64,000 nucleotides of DNA from an uncultured Alphaproteobacteria bacterium (GTDB lineage: Bacteria; Pseudomonadota; Alphaproteobacteria; HIMB59; GCA-002718135): the NCBI GenBank assembly GCA_902621725.1, contig CACNND010000001.1, forward strand, positions 147,726 to 211,725, read 5' to 3'. Numbering within the stretch: position 1 is the first letter of the stretch; each line of letters begins with the position of its first letter. Position numbers and translations under genes: made by a program. Below are positions 1-8,783 of the stretch, in pieces. The notes beneath the pieces are model-generated. The model searched no databases, was not told where the DNA came from, and saw nothing but the letters and a program-made list of their open reading frames with translations.

Positions 1-971
1 ATAATATGATTTTGAATAAATGGAGCTCCTTCTGCAGCACCTTGTTCAGGGCTTTTAATACAGCATTCCCATTCCAAAACTGCCCAACCATCAAAGTTAT
101 AACCTGAAAGTTTTGAAAAAATTGATTTAAAATCAACCTGACCATCACCTAGCGATCTAAATCTCCCTGCTCTGTTAATCCAAGATTGATACCCTCCATA
201 TACACCTTGCCGACCAGATGGATTAAATTCAGCATCTTTTACATGAAACATTTTTATTCTTTCATGATAAATATCAATGTGATCGAGATAGTTTAAACAT
301 TGAAGAACATAATGGCTTGGATCATAAAGCATATTACATCGATTATGGTTCTTAACTTTTTCTAAAAACATTTCAAAAGTAGAGCCATCATGTAAATCTT
401 CACTGGGATGAATTTCATAACAAAGGTCTACTCCACACTCATCAAATTTATCTAAAATTGGATGCCATCTTTTTGCTAATTCACCAAAAGCTTCATCTTC
501 TAAACCTTCAGGTCTTTGAGGAAATGGATAAAGAAAGGGCCAACATAAAGCTCCGGAAAATGTAGCAGCAGTTTTTAAATTTAAGTTTTTTGATGCTTGA
601 GCGACATTCATCATCCTTTTTACTGCCCATTCTTGTCTAGCTTTTGGATTACCCTTTACCTCATCAGCAGCAAAACCATCAAAGAGTGTGTCATAAGCAG
701 GATGAACTGCAACCAATTGACCGGTTAGATGAGATGCAATATCAGTTATTTCAAGATTAAAATTTTTTGCTATTCCTTTTATTTCATCACAGTAATCTTT
801 GCTCGAAGCTGCTTTATCCAAATCAAAAACTGCTAAATTTTCTGCTGGCAATTGAATTCCTTTATATCCAAGATCAGATACCCATTTACATATACTAGGT
901 AGTGAATTAAATGGTTCTTTATCTCCTATAAACTGTGCTAAAAATATTGCAGGTCCTTTAATTTTTTTCAT
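1..971 (-). CDS. Sugar phosphate isomerase/epimerase (xylose-isomerase-like TIM barrel), 3' end cut by window edge
   Basis: Translating the minus strand from the ATG at 969-971 gives an uninterrupted frame to base 1, so the C-terminus lies outside the window. It starts MKKIKGPAIFLAQFIG. Motifs fit the AP-endonuclease-2/sugar isomerase fold with a metal site: YEIHPSED, YDPSHYVLQ, MFHVKDAEF and VLEWECC supply the expected Glu, Asp, His and Glu ligands. The family commonly isomerises or epimerises keto-sugars and often works beside Gfo/Idh dehydrogenases, two of which occur near 33 and 41 kb. A role in sugar or cyclitol breakdown (IolE/MocC-like) is inferred; the substrate is unknown. Confidence 0.85.
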   Translation of the reverse strand, partial: MKKIKGPAIFLAQFIGDKEPFNSLPSICKWVSDLGYKGIQLPAENLAVFDLDKAASSKDYCDEIKGIAKNFNLEITDIASHLTGQLVAVHPAYDTLFDGFAADEVKGNPKARQEWAVKRMMNVAQASKNLNLKTAATFSGALCWPFLYPFPQRPEGLEDEAFGELAKRWHPILDKFDECGVDLCYEIHPSEDLHDGSTFEMFLEKVKNHNRCNMLYDPSHYVLQCLNYLDHIDIYHERIKMFHVKDAEFNPSGRQGVYGGYQSWINRAGRFRSLGDGQVDFKSIFSKLSGYNFDGWAVLEWECCIKSPEQGAAEGAPFIQNHI

Positions 972-1005
972 ACATTTTCTCCAAAACTATTTAAACATGA
1001 AACTT

Positions 1006-1734
1006 TTAGGTAGTCATTAAATTTTTAAAATTTTCGTATAATTTTTTAGTATTATTGTTCATTTCTTGAATATTATTTCTAAGCAATATATCAAGTTCAT
1101 CAATCGAGTTTTTTCCTAAATATTTTTCTAAAGCATTTTTTAATTCAGGAACTTTGGACCATTTAATGATTGTGTTTTCATCTACTTCCATATGAAATTG
1201 AATACCATAAGCATGATTTTTATACTTAAATATTTGAAATTTTGTAATATCTGATGAACCTAAAATAGTAACTTCAGAATTATTTAGTTCACTTACTTCG
1301 TAACTATGCCATTGCAATGCTTTAATCTGATTATCAAAATTTTGAAAAATTTGATCTTTTTTTTTATTATCTAAAATATTAATATTTAAAACCCCAATTT
1401 CAGGAGGATTAGATTTAATTACTTTACCGCCAAGAATTTCACCTAAAAATTGACAGCCTAAGCAGATTCCGAGATATGGTTTTTGATTATTTAGAACAAA
1501 TTCCTTTATCTTGTTTTTTTCATCAATCATCCACGGATATTGTTCTTCCATCCAAGTATCCATTGGTCCACCTAAACATATCATTCCATCAAATATATCA
1601 AGATTAATAGGAATCTTTTCTCCTTCGTCCAATCGAATAATAGTTGTTTCTACTAAGTCTTCATTCATTAACTTGGTAAAGTACCCAGGTGTTACTAAGG
1701 GCGTATGTTGAAGAATAATTATTTTATGAGACAC
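1006..1734 (-). CDS. Class I glutamine amidotransferase domain protein
   Basis: A 242-residue single-domain GATase1 protein. The nucleophile elbow GICLGCQ places the catalytic Cys at 91, and the IQFHME motif gives His181 and Glu183, so the triad is complete. The GLGGP-type oxyanion region appears as CLGGPMD near residue 53. Stand-alone GATases of this type (GMP-synthase-like subfamily) hydrolyse glutamine or gamma-glutamyl compounds; no synthase partner is adjacent. Its start overlaps the end of the downstream-numbered methyltransferase gene by 11 bases, so the two are probably co-transcribed. The physiological substrate is not evident. Confidence 0.85.
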   Translation of the reverse strand: MSHKIIILQHTPLVTPGYFTKLMNEDLVETTIIRLDEGEKIPINLDIFDGMICLGGPMDTWMEEQYPWMIDEKNKIKEFVLNNQKPYLGICLGCQFLGEILGGKVIKSNPPEIGVLNINILDNKKKDQIFQNFDNQIKALQWHSYEVSELNNSEVTILGSSDITKFQIFKYKNHAYGIQFHMEVDENTIIKWSKVPELKNALEKYLGKNSIDELDILLRNNIQEMNNNTKKLYENFKNLMTT

Positions 1735-2164
1735 TTTGTTCTAAGTTGAGTAATCTTTTTTTTAATTTGATACCCCCTCTACCAGAAAATCCTCCAAGTT
1801 TACCATCACTACGAATTACACGGTGACAGGGGATAATAAGTAAAAGTTTATTTTGTCCACAAACATTACCTACATATCTTGGAGAGGTACCAACTTTTTT
1901 TGCTATTTCTCCGTATGTTGAAACTTTACCATATTTAATTTTAGATAATTCTTTCCAAATTTTTTTTTGTAAAGGGGAACCTTCAAAATAATAGTTAATT
2001 TTAAAATTTTTAAGTTTTCCAGAAGCATATAAATTAATCTGATTTTTAATATTAATTAAATCAATTATTTTATTTGTTTTACCAAAGCTAAGTGAATAAA
2101 CATTACCTCTGTTTTTTTTCACTGTAATCCAACCAAGTTTAGTTTCAAAACAAGCTGTTTCCAT
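1724..2164 (-). CDS. ogt: Methylated-DNA--protein-cysteine S-methyltransferase
   Basis: A 146-residue suicide DNA-repair protein that removes O6-alkyl groups from guanine. The active-site motif PCHRVI puts the acceptor Cys at 113, preceded by the RYVGNV helix (usually RAVG) and followed by GKLGGFSGR, both typical. A YGKVSTYGEIA segment before it is the helix-turn-helix start. It lacks the Ada N-terminal zinc domain, so it is of the Ogt/single-domain class. It is the first gene of a two-gene unit with the glutamine amidotransferase and is divergent from the DUF6494 gene, with 53 bases between them that must hold both promoters. Confidence 0.93.
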   Translation of the reverse strand: METACFETKLGWITVKKNRGNVYSLSFGKTNKIIDLINIKNQINLYASGKLKNFKINYYFEGSPLQKKIWKELSKIKYGKVSTYGEIAKKVGTSPRYVGNVCGQNKLLLIIPCHRVIRSDGKLGGFSGRGGIKLKKRLLNLEQSVS

Positions 2165-2217
2165 ATAAAATTAATAACATTATTGAATGAATCTATCAAA
2201 ATAATTTATAGTAAATA

Positions 2218-2424
2218 ATGGATGAAGATAATTTAAATCTAGAGATTAGAAAATTTCTTAAACAAGTTGGTATTAGCTCGCAACGTGAAATAGAAAATTA
2301 CATACGAAAAAAATTTTCTGAAGGAAGTATCAAAATAGGTGAATCTATAAAAGTGTCTATGAATTTATCATCTGAGGATGGAGAGCTTAATCATTCAATT
2401 AAAGAAGATTTAAAAATAAAATAA
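2218..2424 (+). CDS. DUF6494 family small protein
   Basis: A 68-residue soluble, acidic protein. The opening MDEDNLNLEIRKFLKQVG followed by SSQREIENYIR matches the pattern I know for DUF6494, a short family widespread in Alphaproteobacteria and of unknown function. A predicted helical N-half is followed by a beta-rich segment with alternating hydrophobics (IKVSMNLSS). No cysteines or metal motifs are present. It is monocistronic on the plus strand and followed by an AT-rich hairpin. Family assignment is from recall of the N-terminal motif. Confidence 0.75.
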   Translation: MDEDNLNLEIRKFLKQVGISSQREIENYIRKKFSEGSIKIGESIKVSMNLSSEDGELNHSIKEDLKIK

Positions 2425-2441
2425 TTTTTTAAAATTTAATT

Positions 2442-2481
2442 AAAAAATATTTAAGATAGAATTTTTATCTAAAATATTTTT
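2442..2481. terminator. Bidirectional terminator-like AT-rich hairpin
   Basis: Left arm 2442-2457 and right arm 2467-2481 can form a stem of about 15 pairs with one mismatch around a 9-base loop. It is flanked by A/T runs, so it could terminate both the DUF6494 gene (plus) and the FG-GAP gene (minus), whose stop codon at 2469-2471 lies within the right arm. The stem has little G+C, so strength is uncertain. Confidence 0.5.
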
Positions 2482-3971
2482 GCATACTTTCTTAAATCTA
2501 CGTTACTTATTGTTTTAAAAGTTCCATCGCCATTATTTATATAAACATCGTTATTACCTGAGTTTAGCCAATGACCGTTGACCATAAAGTCTATATTACC
2601 ATCAAAGTTAATATCTGCTGGATGTAATGATAAATACCAACCATTCTCTTCGTGATTAACTTCTGACATAGGCCAATTCTCTTTTTTATACTTAGTCACA
2701 CTATGTACAGATTGTTGCCAACCAATTGTGAAATTTCCCTTACCATCATTCAAGTAAGTAATTAAATAACCGCCTACATAGTTAAGACCTATGGTCGAAC
2801 CTACTAAATCCATATCACCATCATTATCAACATCAGCAACCATAGTGCCTACTGGATTACAAAGTGGAATTTTTTCTTTAGTCTTTGAATGATATCCTAC
2901 ATTTTTTATTTCTTTTGAATTTTTAGTGTTCCATTTGTTAGTACCATTACCCCAAAGAATTCTTAGACTGTGTCTGTTTTTAGAACTTTTTTGATGACCC
3001 TTCCAGTTGCTATGATATTTAAAACAATCTGAACTATGAGCACCAGCCAACATATCGATGTATCCATCACCATCAAAATCTGCGTGTCTTACAATAAATG
3101 CAAATTGATTACCACAAGTTGAGCTTTTCATATTACCTTTACCGTCGTTGATAAGACAAATCATTTCACCGTTGTTTCCTTTCCAATCAATACTTGCAAG
3201 AATAATATCAATATCACCATCTTTATCAAAGTCACCTGCATCAGCTCTATGTGAATAATTACAAATTCTATTATATTTTTTGTTAAAGTCTTTACCTTCA
3301 CCAATATGTGTTTCACTTGACTCTTTTAAGAATCCTTCTGGCTGTGACAAGAAATAAGAATGATAACCACCGCAACCTGTTCCAAAATCATTAACGGCCG
3401 CTGCCAAATAAATATCGTCCCAACCGTCGCCATTGAAATCTGCAATTAGTGGTTGTGCAGTTCCACTTTGAATGAATGGTAAATTGTCTTGTATTAACCC
3501 TGTACCCCAATATGACTCTTTTCCTTCAGCCCTTCCAGTTTCTTTTTTACCAAGAATAATTTGATAGTTATGTTGTGTAACACCCTTCTCCGCCAAACAA
3601 GCACCAGCATCTTTATTAGCTTTACAAACATAGATACCTTGATCCTCGTCTAATTTTGCTTTGAATTGCTTATCAAGATTTAAAACAGTTACTACGTAAT
3701 CTTGAACACCATCTCTGTTGAAATCTCCTGTTGCAATAAAATCATGCATTGTAAACCAAAATTGGGTTTTATCATACGCTAAGAGTTTCGCTAGAAATTG
3801 ATCCTTAAGCATCTTTTTTGGTAGAAGCCATTTTTTCTTACCATTCAAATTTTTTTCCCACAAGTACTTGGTATCAAATCCTTGACCAGCTTGAAAAGGA
3901 TATTTCTCTGTTGTTATTGCAGTAGTTGATAGAAATATCGTAATTAAAAAAAAAGTTGCAAACTTAAACAT
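2469..3971 (-). CDS. Secreted FG-GAP/VCBS repeat protein
   Basis: Starting at the ATG at 3969-3971 gives a 500-residue protein whose first 20 residues (MFKFATFFLITIFLSTTAIT) form a signal peptide; a longer frame to 4052 would overlap the M16 gene and spoil the signal. Six Ca-binding-type DxDxDG loops occur near residues 83, 178, 247, 298, 380 and 453 (for example DFNRDG, DFDKDGD, DVDNDGD), each followed by hydrophobic strands, the hallmark of FG-GAP beta-propeller blades. An extracytoplasmic calcium-stabilised propeller is expected. Ligand and role are unknown. It lies 25 bases after the M16 peptidase gene. Confidence 0.85.
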   Translation of the reverse strand: MFKFATFFLITIFLSTTAITTEKYPFQAGQGFDTKYLWEKNLNGKKKWLLPKKMLKDQFLAKLLAYDKTQFWFTMHDFIATGDFNRDGVQDYVVTVLNLDKQFKAKLDEDQGIYVCKANKDAGACLAEKGVTQHNYQIILGKKETGRAEGKESYWGTGLIQDNLPFIQSGTAQPLIADFNGDGWDDIYLAAAVNDFGTGCGGYHSYFLSQPEGFLKESSETHIGEGKDFNKKYNRICNYSHRADAGDFDKDGDIDIILASIDWKGNNGEMICLINDGKGNMKSSTCGNQFAFIVRHADFDGDGYIDMLAGAHSSDCFKYHSNWKGHQKSSKNRHSLRILWGNGTNKWNTKNSKEIKNVGYHSKTKEKIPLCNPVGTMVADVDNDGDMDLVGSTIGLNYVGGYLITYLNDGKGNFTIGWQQSVHSVTKYKKENWPMSEVNHEENGWYLSLHPADINFDGNIDFMVNGHWLNSGNNDVYINNGDGTFKTISNVDLRKYAKIF

Positions 3972-3996
3972 AAAATTTTTTAAATTTTTGAACGAG

Positions 3997-5250
3997 TTAA
4001 TTAATACGATTTTGTATTTTATCAATATTTTCAAGTTTAGATAATGGTCCAATACTCGATATAGTTATTGGCCCTTTTACAATTTCATTAGCAATCTTTT
4101 GAACAGTCTCTTTAGAGACCTTGTCTATATTTTTAATAGTTTCAGCGGGTTCGATTATTCTATTAAAGACAAGAAGTTGTCTAGCAGCACTTTCACATCT
4201 TCTAAATGCACTTTCTCTTCCCATCATTAAACTTGCTTTCAACTGAGCTTTACCTCTATTGATTTCCTTTTCTGTAATTGAGTTAGGACTTTCGTTTAAT
4301 TGATCACATAAAACAGGTATGAGTTCTTGAATTTGATTTTCTCCTGTCCCACAATAGATACCAAAAACACCTGTATCAGTGTAAGATGAGCTGAAAGAAG
4401 AAATACCATATACAAGACCACGCTTCTCTCTAATCTCTTGAAACAATCTTGATGACATACCTCCACCTAATAAAGAAGAGTAAACCAATAAAGAGTAGTA
4501 GTCATCATGGTGGTAATCTATACCTTCAAAACCAAGCAATAGATGAATCTGTTCTAATTTTTTATCTTCTCTGTATTCTCCAGATTTATAATCTGCTTTT
4601 TGTCTTTCAGTAGATAATCCAGTTGGAAGATTAGTGCATGATTTTTTGATTGATTCTACAAATTGATCGTGGTCAATTTTTCCTGCTGCACTTATAATCA
4701 TTTTTTTTGGATTATAATGATTCATCATAAAGTCTCTAACTTCATCTCTTGAAATATTTTTAATAATATCAGTTTTACCCAATATGGAACGTCCCATTGG
4801 CTGATCTGGGTATGCTTTTTCTTGCCAATAATCAAAAATCATATCATCAGGAGTATCAAGGTACATTCCAATTTCTTGAATTATAACTCCTCTTTCTCGA
4901 TTAAGTTCATCTTCAGCAAATGTAGAATTTTGCAAAATATCTGTCAGAATATCTATTCCATAATGTAGATCATTAGCTAAGAGTTTTACATAATAAGCTG
5001 TTATTTCCTTTGAAGTATAGGCATTTATATCTCCGCCAACATTTTCAATTGTTTCAGCAATTTGAAGAGCATTTTTAGTTGAGGTGCCTTTAAAAGCCAT
5101 ATGCTCTAAAAGGTGAGCAACACCATTTATGTCTTTTGTTTCATCTCTACCACCAACAAAATTCCATATACCCATTGATACTGTTTCCAGCCCTGGCATA
5201 TTTTGAGTTACTATTCTTAATCCGTTTTCTAGTGTTGTAATTTTATGCAT
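3997..5250 (-). CDS. M16 family zinc peptidase (processing-peptidase-like)
   Basis: A 417-residue pitrilysin-family protein. The inverted zinc motif HLLEH lies at residues 46-50 and the third ligand Glu126 is in RGVIIQEI, so the enzyme appears catalytically complete. Length and the C-terminal RGLVYGISSF substrate-binding region resemble the bacterial relatives of the mitochondrial processing peptidase beta subunit. Its start overlaps the thrC stop by 8 bases, an arrangement I know from many alphaproteobacteria (thrC followed by an M16 peptidase). Likely cytoplasmic or periplasmic peptide degradation; no clear signal peptide is present. Confidence 0.9.
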   Translation of the reverse strand: MHKITTLENGLRIVTQNMPGLETVSMGIWNFVGGRDETKDINGVAHLLEHMAFKGTSTKNALQIAETIENVGGDINAYTSKEITAYYVKLLANDLHYGIDILTDILQNSTFAEDELNRERGVIIQEIGMYLDTPDDMIFDYWQEKAYPDQPMGRSILGKTDIIKNISRDEVRDFMMNHYNPKKMIISAAGKIDHDQFVESIKKSCTNLPTGLSTERQKADYKSGEYREDKKLEQIHLLLGFEGIDYHHDDYYSLLVYSSLLGGGMSSRLFQEIREKRGLVYGISSFSSSYTDTGVFGIYCGTGENQIQELIPVLCDQLNESPNSITEKEINRGKAQLKASLMMGRESAFRRCESAARQLLVFNRIIEPAETIKNIDKVSKETVQKIANEIVKGPITISSIGPLSKLENIDKIQNRIN

Positions 5251-6619
5251 TGCTTATTTTTTCTAAGATGAAATTTTTTACATCCATAGTACTATTGGAT
5301 AATATAGTCATCTTTTCCTCTTTATCAAAGAGATTGCTCAATTCTTTTGGTATTTCAATTTCTTTATTAATTGCTTTATTCACAGCTTTGTCAAATTTTG
5401 CAGGATGTGCACAAACCAAAGATACCCATGCTTCATCATCTTTTTTATCTAATAATACTTTTAGTCCTGTTGCAGTATGTGGATCAGCAATATAATTAAA
5501 TTTGTCATATACATATTTAATTGTTTCCAGAGTCTGACTATCATCAATTGAAGAAGCCTTATATATTTGCTGAAACTTAGCTAAAACAGAGTCATCAAAT
5601 TGATAAAAACCTTTTGATGAAAAACTTTCAAATACTTCACTTACTCTTTTGCTGTCTCTATTGAGGCTTTCAAAAATTTGCCTCTCAAAGTTACTTGAAA
5701 CTTGTATATCCATACTAGGGCTATATGTTTGAGAAACAGATTTTTTTTTCATTTCTCCAGTGTCTACTATGGACTTCAAGATATCATTAGAATTAGTTGC
5801 AATATGTAAATGACCAATAGGTAATCCCATTTGTTTAGCAACAAAGGCTGAAAAAATATTGCCAAAATTTCCAGAAGGAACAATAAAATTAATTTGCTGC
5901 TTATCAGCTTGCAAGTAAGCCCAAAAATAATAAACAACTTGCGCGATTAATCGAGCCCAATTTATAGAGTTTACTGCAGTTAAAGAAGTAGACTCTTGTA
6001 TTTCGTCATCAACAAATAGTTCTTTGACAATTCTTTGACAATCATCAAAATTACCATCTACAGCAATATTAAAAATATTCTTATCAATTACTGTGGTCAT
6101 TTGTTTTTGTTGAATAGGTGATACTTTATTATGAGGATGTAGAATAAATACATTTATGTCTTTTTTTGATTTAAAAGAATGAATTGCAGCTGATCCAGTA
6201 TCACCGGAAGTTGCGCCTAAAACAGTAATTTTTTTTGGAGACATCTCTAAACTTGTAGAAAATAGGTTACCAAGAAATTGTAAAGCGTAATCTTTAAAAG
6301 CATAAGTAGGTCCATAAATTAATTCTAATAAAAATTTATTTTTTTCTAATTCTAGTAATGGAGCTATTTTTTCATGATTAAAATTTGCATAAGTTTCATT
6401 TAAAATTTTTTGTAATTCTAATTTTTCTATATTTTCATTTACATAAGGAAAAATAATTTCACATGCTACTTCTTCGTATGATTTATTTTTTAAACTTAGT
6501 AAATCTATTCTGGGCCAGCTTTGGGGTAAATATAGACCACCATCTCTTGATAATCCTTGATAAAGAATATCGTTAAATGATCTGCTTAGAGAATCATCTC
6601 TTGTACTTAAATATTTCAT
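5243..6619 (-). CDS. thrC: Threonine synthase
   Basis: A 458-residue PLP enzyme converting O-phospho-L-homoserine to L-threonine. The PLP-binding lysine is Lys109 in GPTYAFKDYALQF, and the phosphate loop appears as GATSGDTGSAA. The N-terminus (MKYLSTRDDSLSRSFND) and the length match the longer class of bacterial threonine synthases. The gene shares one base with the M32 peptidase stop (position 6619) and overlaps the M16 gene at its other end, so translation is probably coupled along the operon that follows the cytochrome oxidase genes. Confidence 0.96.
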   Translation of the reverse strand: MKYLSTRDDSLSRSFNDILYQGLSRDGGLYLPQSWPRIDLLSLKNKSYEEVACEIIFPYVNENIEKLELQKILNETYANFNHEKIAPLLELEKNKFLLELIYGPTYAFKDYALQFLGNLFSTSLEMSPKKITVLGATSGDTGSAAIHSFKSKKDINVFILHPHNKVSPIQQKQMTTVIDKNIFNIAVDGNFDDCQRIVKELFVDDEIQESTSLTAVNSINWARLIAQVVYYFWAYLQADKQQINFIVPSGNFGNIFSAFVAKQMGLPIGHLHIATNSNDILKSIVDTGEMKKKSVSQTYSPSMDIQVSSNFERQIFESLNRDSKRVSEVFESFSSKGFYQFDDSVLAKFQQIYKASSIDDSQTLETIKYVYDKFNYIADPHTATGLKVLLDKKDDEAWVSLVCAHPAKFDKAVNKAINKEIEIPKELSNLFDKEEKMTILSNSTMDVKNFILEKISNA

Positions 6620-8097
6620 TAAAGATAGCGACTAGTAATATATTCTTTGAAATATTTAGCATTTAAAGGCGACTTTGTAACCTGTTCTAAAACCTCATTA
6701 GTTGAAAAAAAACTAGCTTTTTCATGGATATTTTTTTTAAGCCAATTTACTAAATTTGAAAATTCACCATTTTCTATTTCCTTATCTAATTCCTTTTGAT
6801 CAGTTCTCAATTGAGACGCAAATTGAGCAGCAGTGAGTGCTCCTAATGAATATGTTGGAAAGTATCCAAATAATCCTGCAAACCAATGAATATCTTGTAA
6901 ACATCCATCAGTGTCTTTATTTATCGATAAATTAAATAATCTATTAAATTCATCATTCCAAGCATCGGGAATGTCTGCAATATTTATTTTATTGTTAAAA
7001 ATTTTTCTTTCTAAATTAAATCTTAAAATAATATGTAAGGGATAGGTTACTTCATCCGACTCAACTCTTATAAAAGATTTACTTACTCGAGTACCTAATT
7101 TGTAAAGATTTTCAGGATTTGTAGCTTTGTCTTTAATATTAAATTTTTTATTTAAAGTATTAGATAAAAATTTTTTAAAAGCCAAAGATCTTGTGATTTG
7201 CATTTCAATTAATAGTGATTGACTTTCATGCATGGCCATCCCCCTAGATTTACCTGCTGGCTGATGTATCCAATCTTTTGGAAGATTTAACTCATATAAT
7301 GCATGTCCAGTTTCATGCATAACACCATCTAAAGATGAAAATGGATTTTCATTATTATATCTAGTTGTAATTCTAACATCATTTGTAGATCCTCCACAAA
7401 AAGGGTGAACACTTTTATCAAGTCTTCCTCTTGTAAAATCAAAACCTATTTGTTTCATTATATATTCAGAAATATTTTTCTGCTTTTCTTCATCAATACT
7501 TGTTTCAAATTGAAGTGTTTCTTCTTTTTTTTGCTTATCGATAATTTTATCAATAAGTGGTGTGAGAAATTTTTGTAAATCATCAAATACTTCAGATATT
7601 TTATTTTCTTCTGAAGAAGGTTCAAATTTATTTATTAGTGCTTCATAAGGAGAAATTTTAAAAGTTTCCCCTAGAATATTAGCTTCTTCTTTGGTTAAAT
7701 TTATAAGTTCTTCTAAATCTTTTTTTACTAAATTAAATTCGGACTTTTCCCTTGCCTCTTGCCAAACACCTTCACATTTAGCTGAAGATTTTGAAATTTT
7801 TTCTACAAGCTCCGTTGGAATAGCAGAAGCTAATTTATATTCTCTATCCATTTCATTTAAGTTTTTCTGATCACTGCTACTTAGATTAAGATTCTTAGAA
7901 TCTTCAATTAAATCACCGACTTCAGAAGATGAAATTTTACTATGACTAAGTTTTGATAAATAGGCTAATTGATCTGATCTTTGATCTCTTGAGCTGCTAG
8001 GCATCATTGTTGCCATATCCCAGTGTAAAATACCTGCAATATCTGATGTTAGTGAAGCTTCATTAAAGATCTCTTTAAGTTTTAAATATGTTTTCAT
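6619..8097 (-). CDS. M32 family carboxypeptidase (Taq-type)
   Basis: A 492-residue metallo-carboxypeptidase. The zinc motif HETGH is at residues 261-265 and the third ligand Glu291 is in AMHESQSLL. Other family blocks are seen: HPFCGGSTNDVRIT, DEVTYPLHIILRF and the tail GYFPTYSLG. The enzyme removes C-terminal residues from peptides in the cytoplasm. It overlaps surf1 by 4 bases and thrC by 1, so it belongs to the tail of the cox operon transcript or a sub-operon. There is no signal peptide. Confidence 0.94.
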   Translation of the reverse strand: MKTYLKLKEIFNEASLTSDIAGILHWDMATMMPSSSRDQRSDQLAYLSKLSHSKISSSEVGDLIEDSKNLNLSSSDQKNLNEMDREYKLASAIPTELVEKISKSSAKCEGVWQEAREKSEFNLVKKDLEELINLTKEEANILGETFKISPYEALINKFEPSSEENKISEVFDDLQKFLTPLIDKIIDKQKKEETLQFETSIDEEKQKNISEYIMKQIGFDFTRGRLDKSVHPFCGGSTNDVRITTRYNNENPFSSLDGVMHETGHALYELNLPKDWIHQPAGKSRGMAMHESQSLLIEMQITRSLAFKKFLSNTLNKKFNIKDKATNPENLYKLGTRVSKSFIRVESDEVTYPLHIILRFNLERKIFNNKINIADIPDAWNDEFNRLFNLSINKDTDGCLQDIHWFAGLFGYFPTYSLGALTAAQFASQLRTDQKELDKEIENGEFSNLVNWLKKNIHEKASFFSTNEVLEQVTKSPLNAKYFKEYITSRYL

Positions 8098-8783
8098 TTT
8101 TTCTTCCTAAATAAATAAATTATAAAAATAATCAAAAAAGAAAAACTCATCAAAAACCATGTAATTGCATACTGTAAATGATTATTTGAAAAATTATGAT
8201 TTTGAGATGATGGTATTAAGAAATTCTCTGCGTAATTACTCATATTTTTAATGAAAAACTTCTGATTTATCTTAACTTTTAAGAAAGTTTGAATTTGCTC
8301 CAAATCATAATAATACCATTCATTTGAAGAGATAGAATTCTCGGGAGTAAACATCTTTTTTTGAGTTGGATATCTAATGTATCCTAGAATTTCAGCATTT
8401 ATTATTTCATTATTGTTTTTAAAATAATCATATCTGCTTTGCTCAAACCAACCTTCATCAATTAAATAATTATTACCATGATTATCTGACAATAAACTAG
8501 CTATTCTAACACCAGAAATCCCATTTAATGTTTTAGCAGGGAAAAAAATTTTTTTACTTCTGTCAACAGTTCCTAAAGTGATAACTTTAGTAAACTCATC
8601 AATGTTTGGATACTTCATTTTTCCCATTGAAAGTGAAAGTGGTTTTTGATCCTTTAGTTCATTAAATTCGGCTATAATTTTTTCTTTCCATTCCAGTCTT
8701 TGCAATTGCCAAATTCCTAAAAATATTGTCAGCGCGATACAAAATGAACTGAATAAAAAAAATTTTATGGGAAAGTTTTTAAT
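8094..8783 (-). CDS. surf1: SURF1 family cytochrome oxidase assembly protein, start codon non-canonical or frameshifted
   Basis: The conserved SURF1 opening is a membrane helix ending in GxWQxxR. Here that helix, FFLFSSFCIALTIFLGIWQL, is encoded in frame upstream of base 8705, but no ATG, GTG or TTG precedes it back to the coxC stop at 8784-8786. The only frame-opening codon is ATT at 8781-8783, directly abutting coxC. A TTG at 8703-8705 would delete the helix. One extra A in the A-run at 8776-8780 would instead join the frame to an ATG at 8798-8800 or GTG at 8789-8791. The C-terminal helix before RKKK is present. Role: heme a insertion into CoxA. Confidence 0.85.
   Translation of the reverse strand: MKNFPIKFFLFSSFCIALTIFLGIWQLQRLEWKEKIIAEFNELKDQKPLSLSMGKMKYPNIDEFTKVITLGTVDRSKKIFFPAKTLNGISGVRIASLLSDNHGNNYLIDEGWFEQSRYDYFKNNNEIINAEILGYIRYPTQKKMFTPENSISSNEWYYYDLEQIQTFLKVKINQKFFIKNMSNYAENFLIPSSQNHNFSNNHLQYAITWFLMSFSFLIIFIIYLFRKKK

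Noticed and set aside
3972-4052. Longer N-terminus for the FG-GAP protein
   Set aside because: It would overlap the M16 gene by 56 bases and bury the signal peptide; the internal ATG at 3971 is better.
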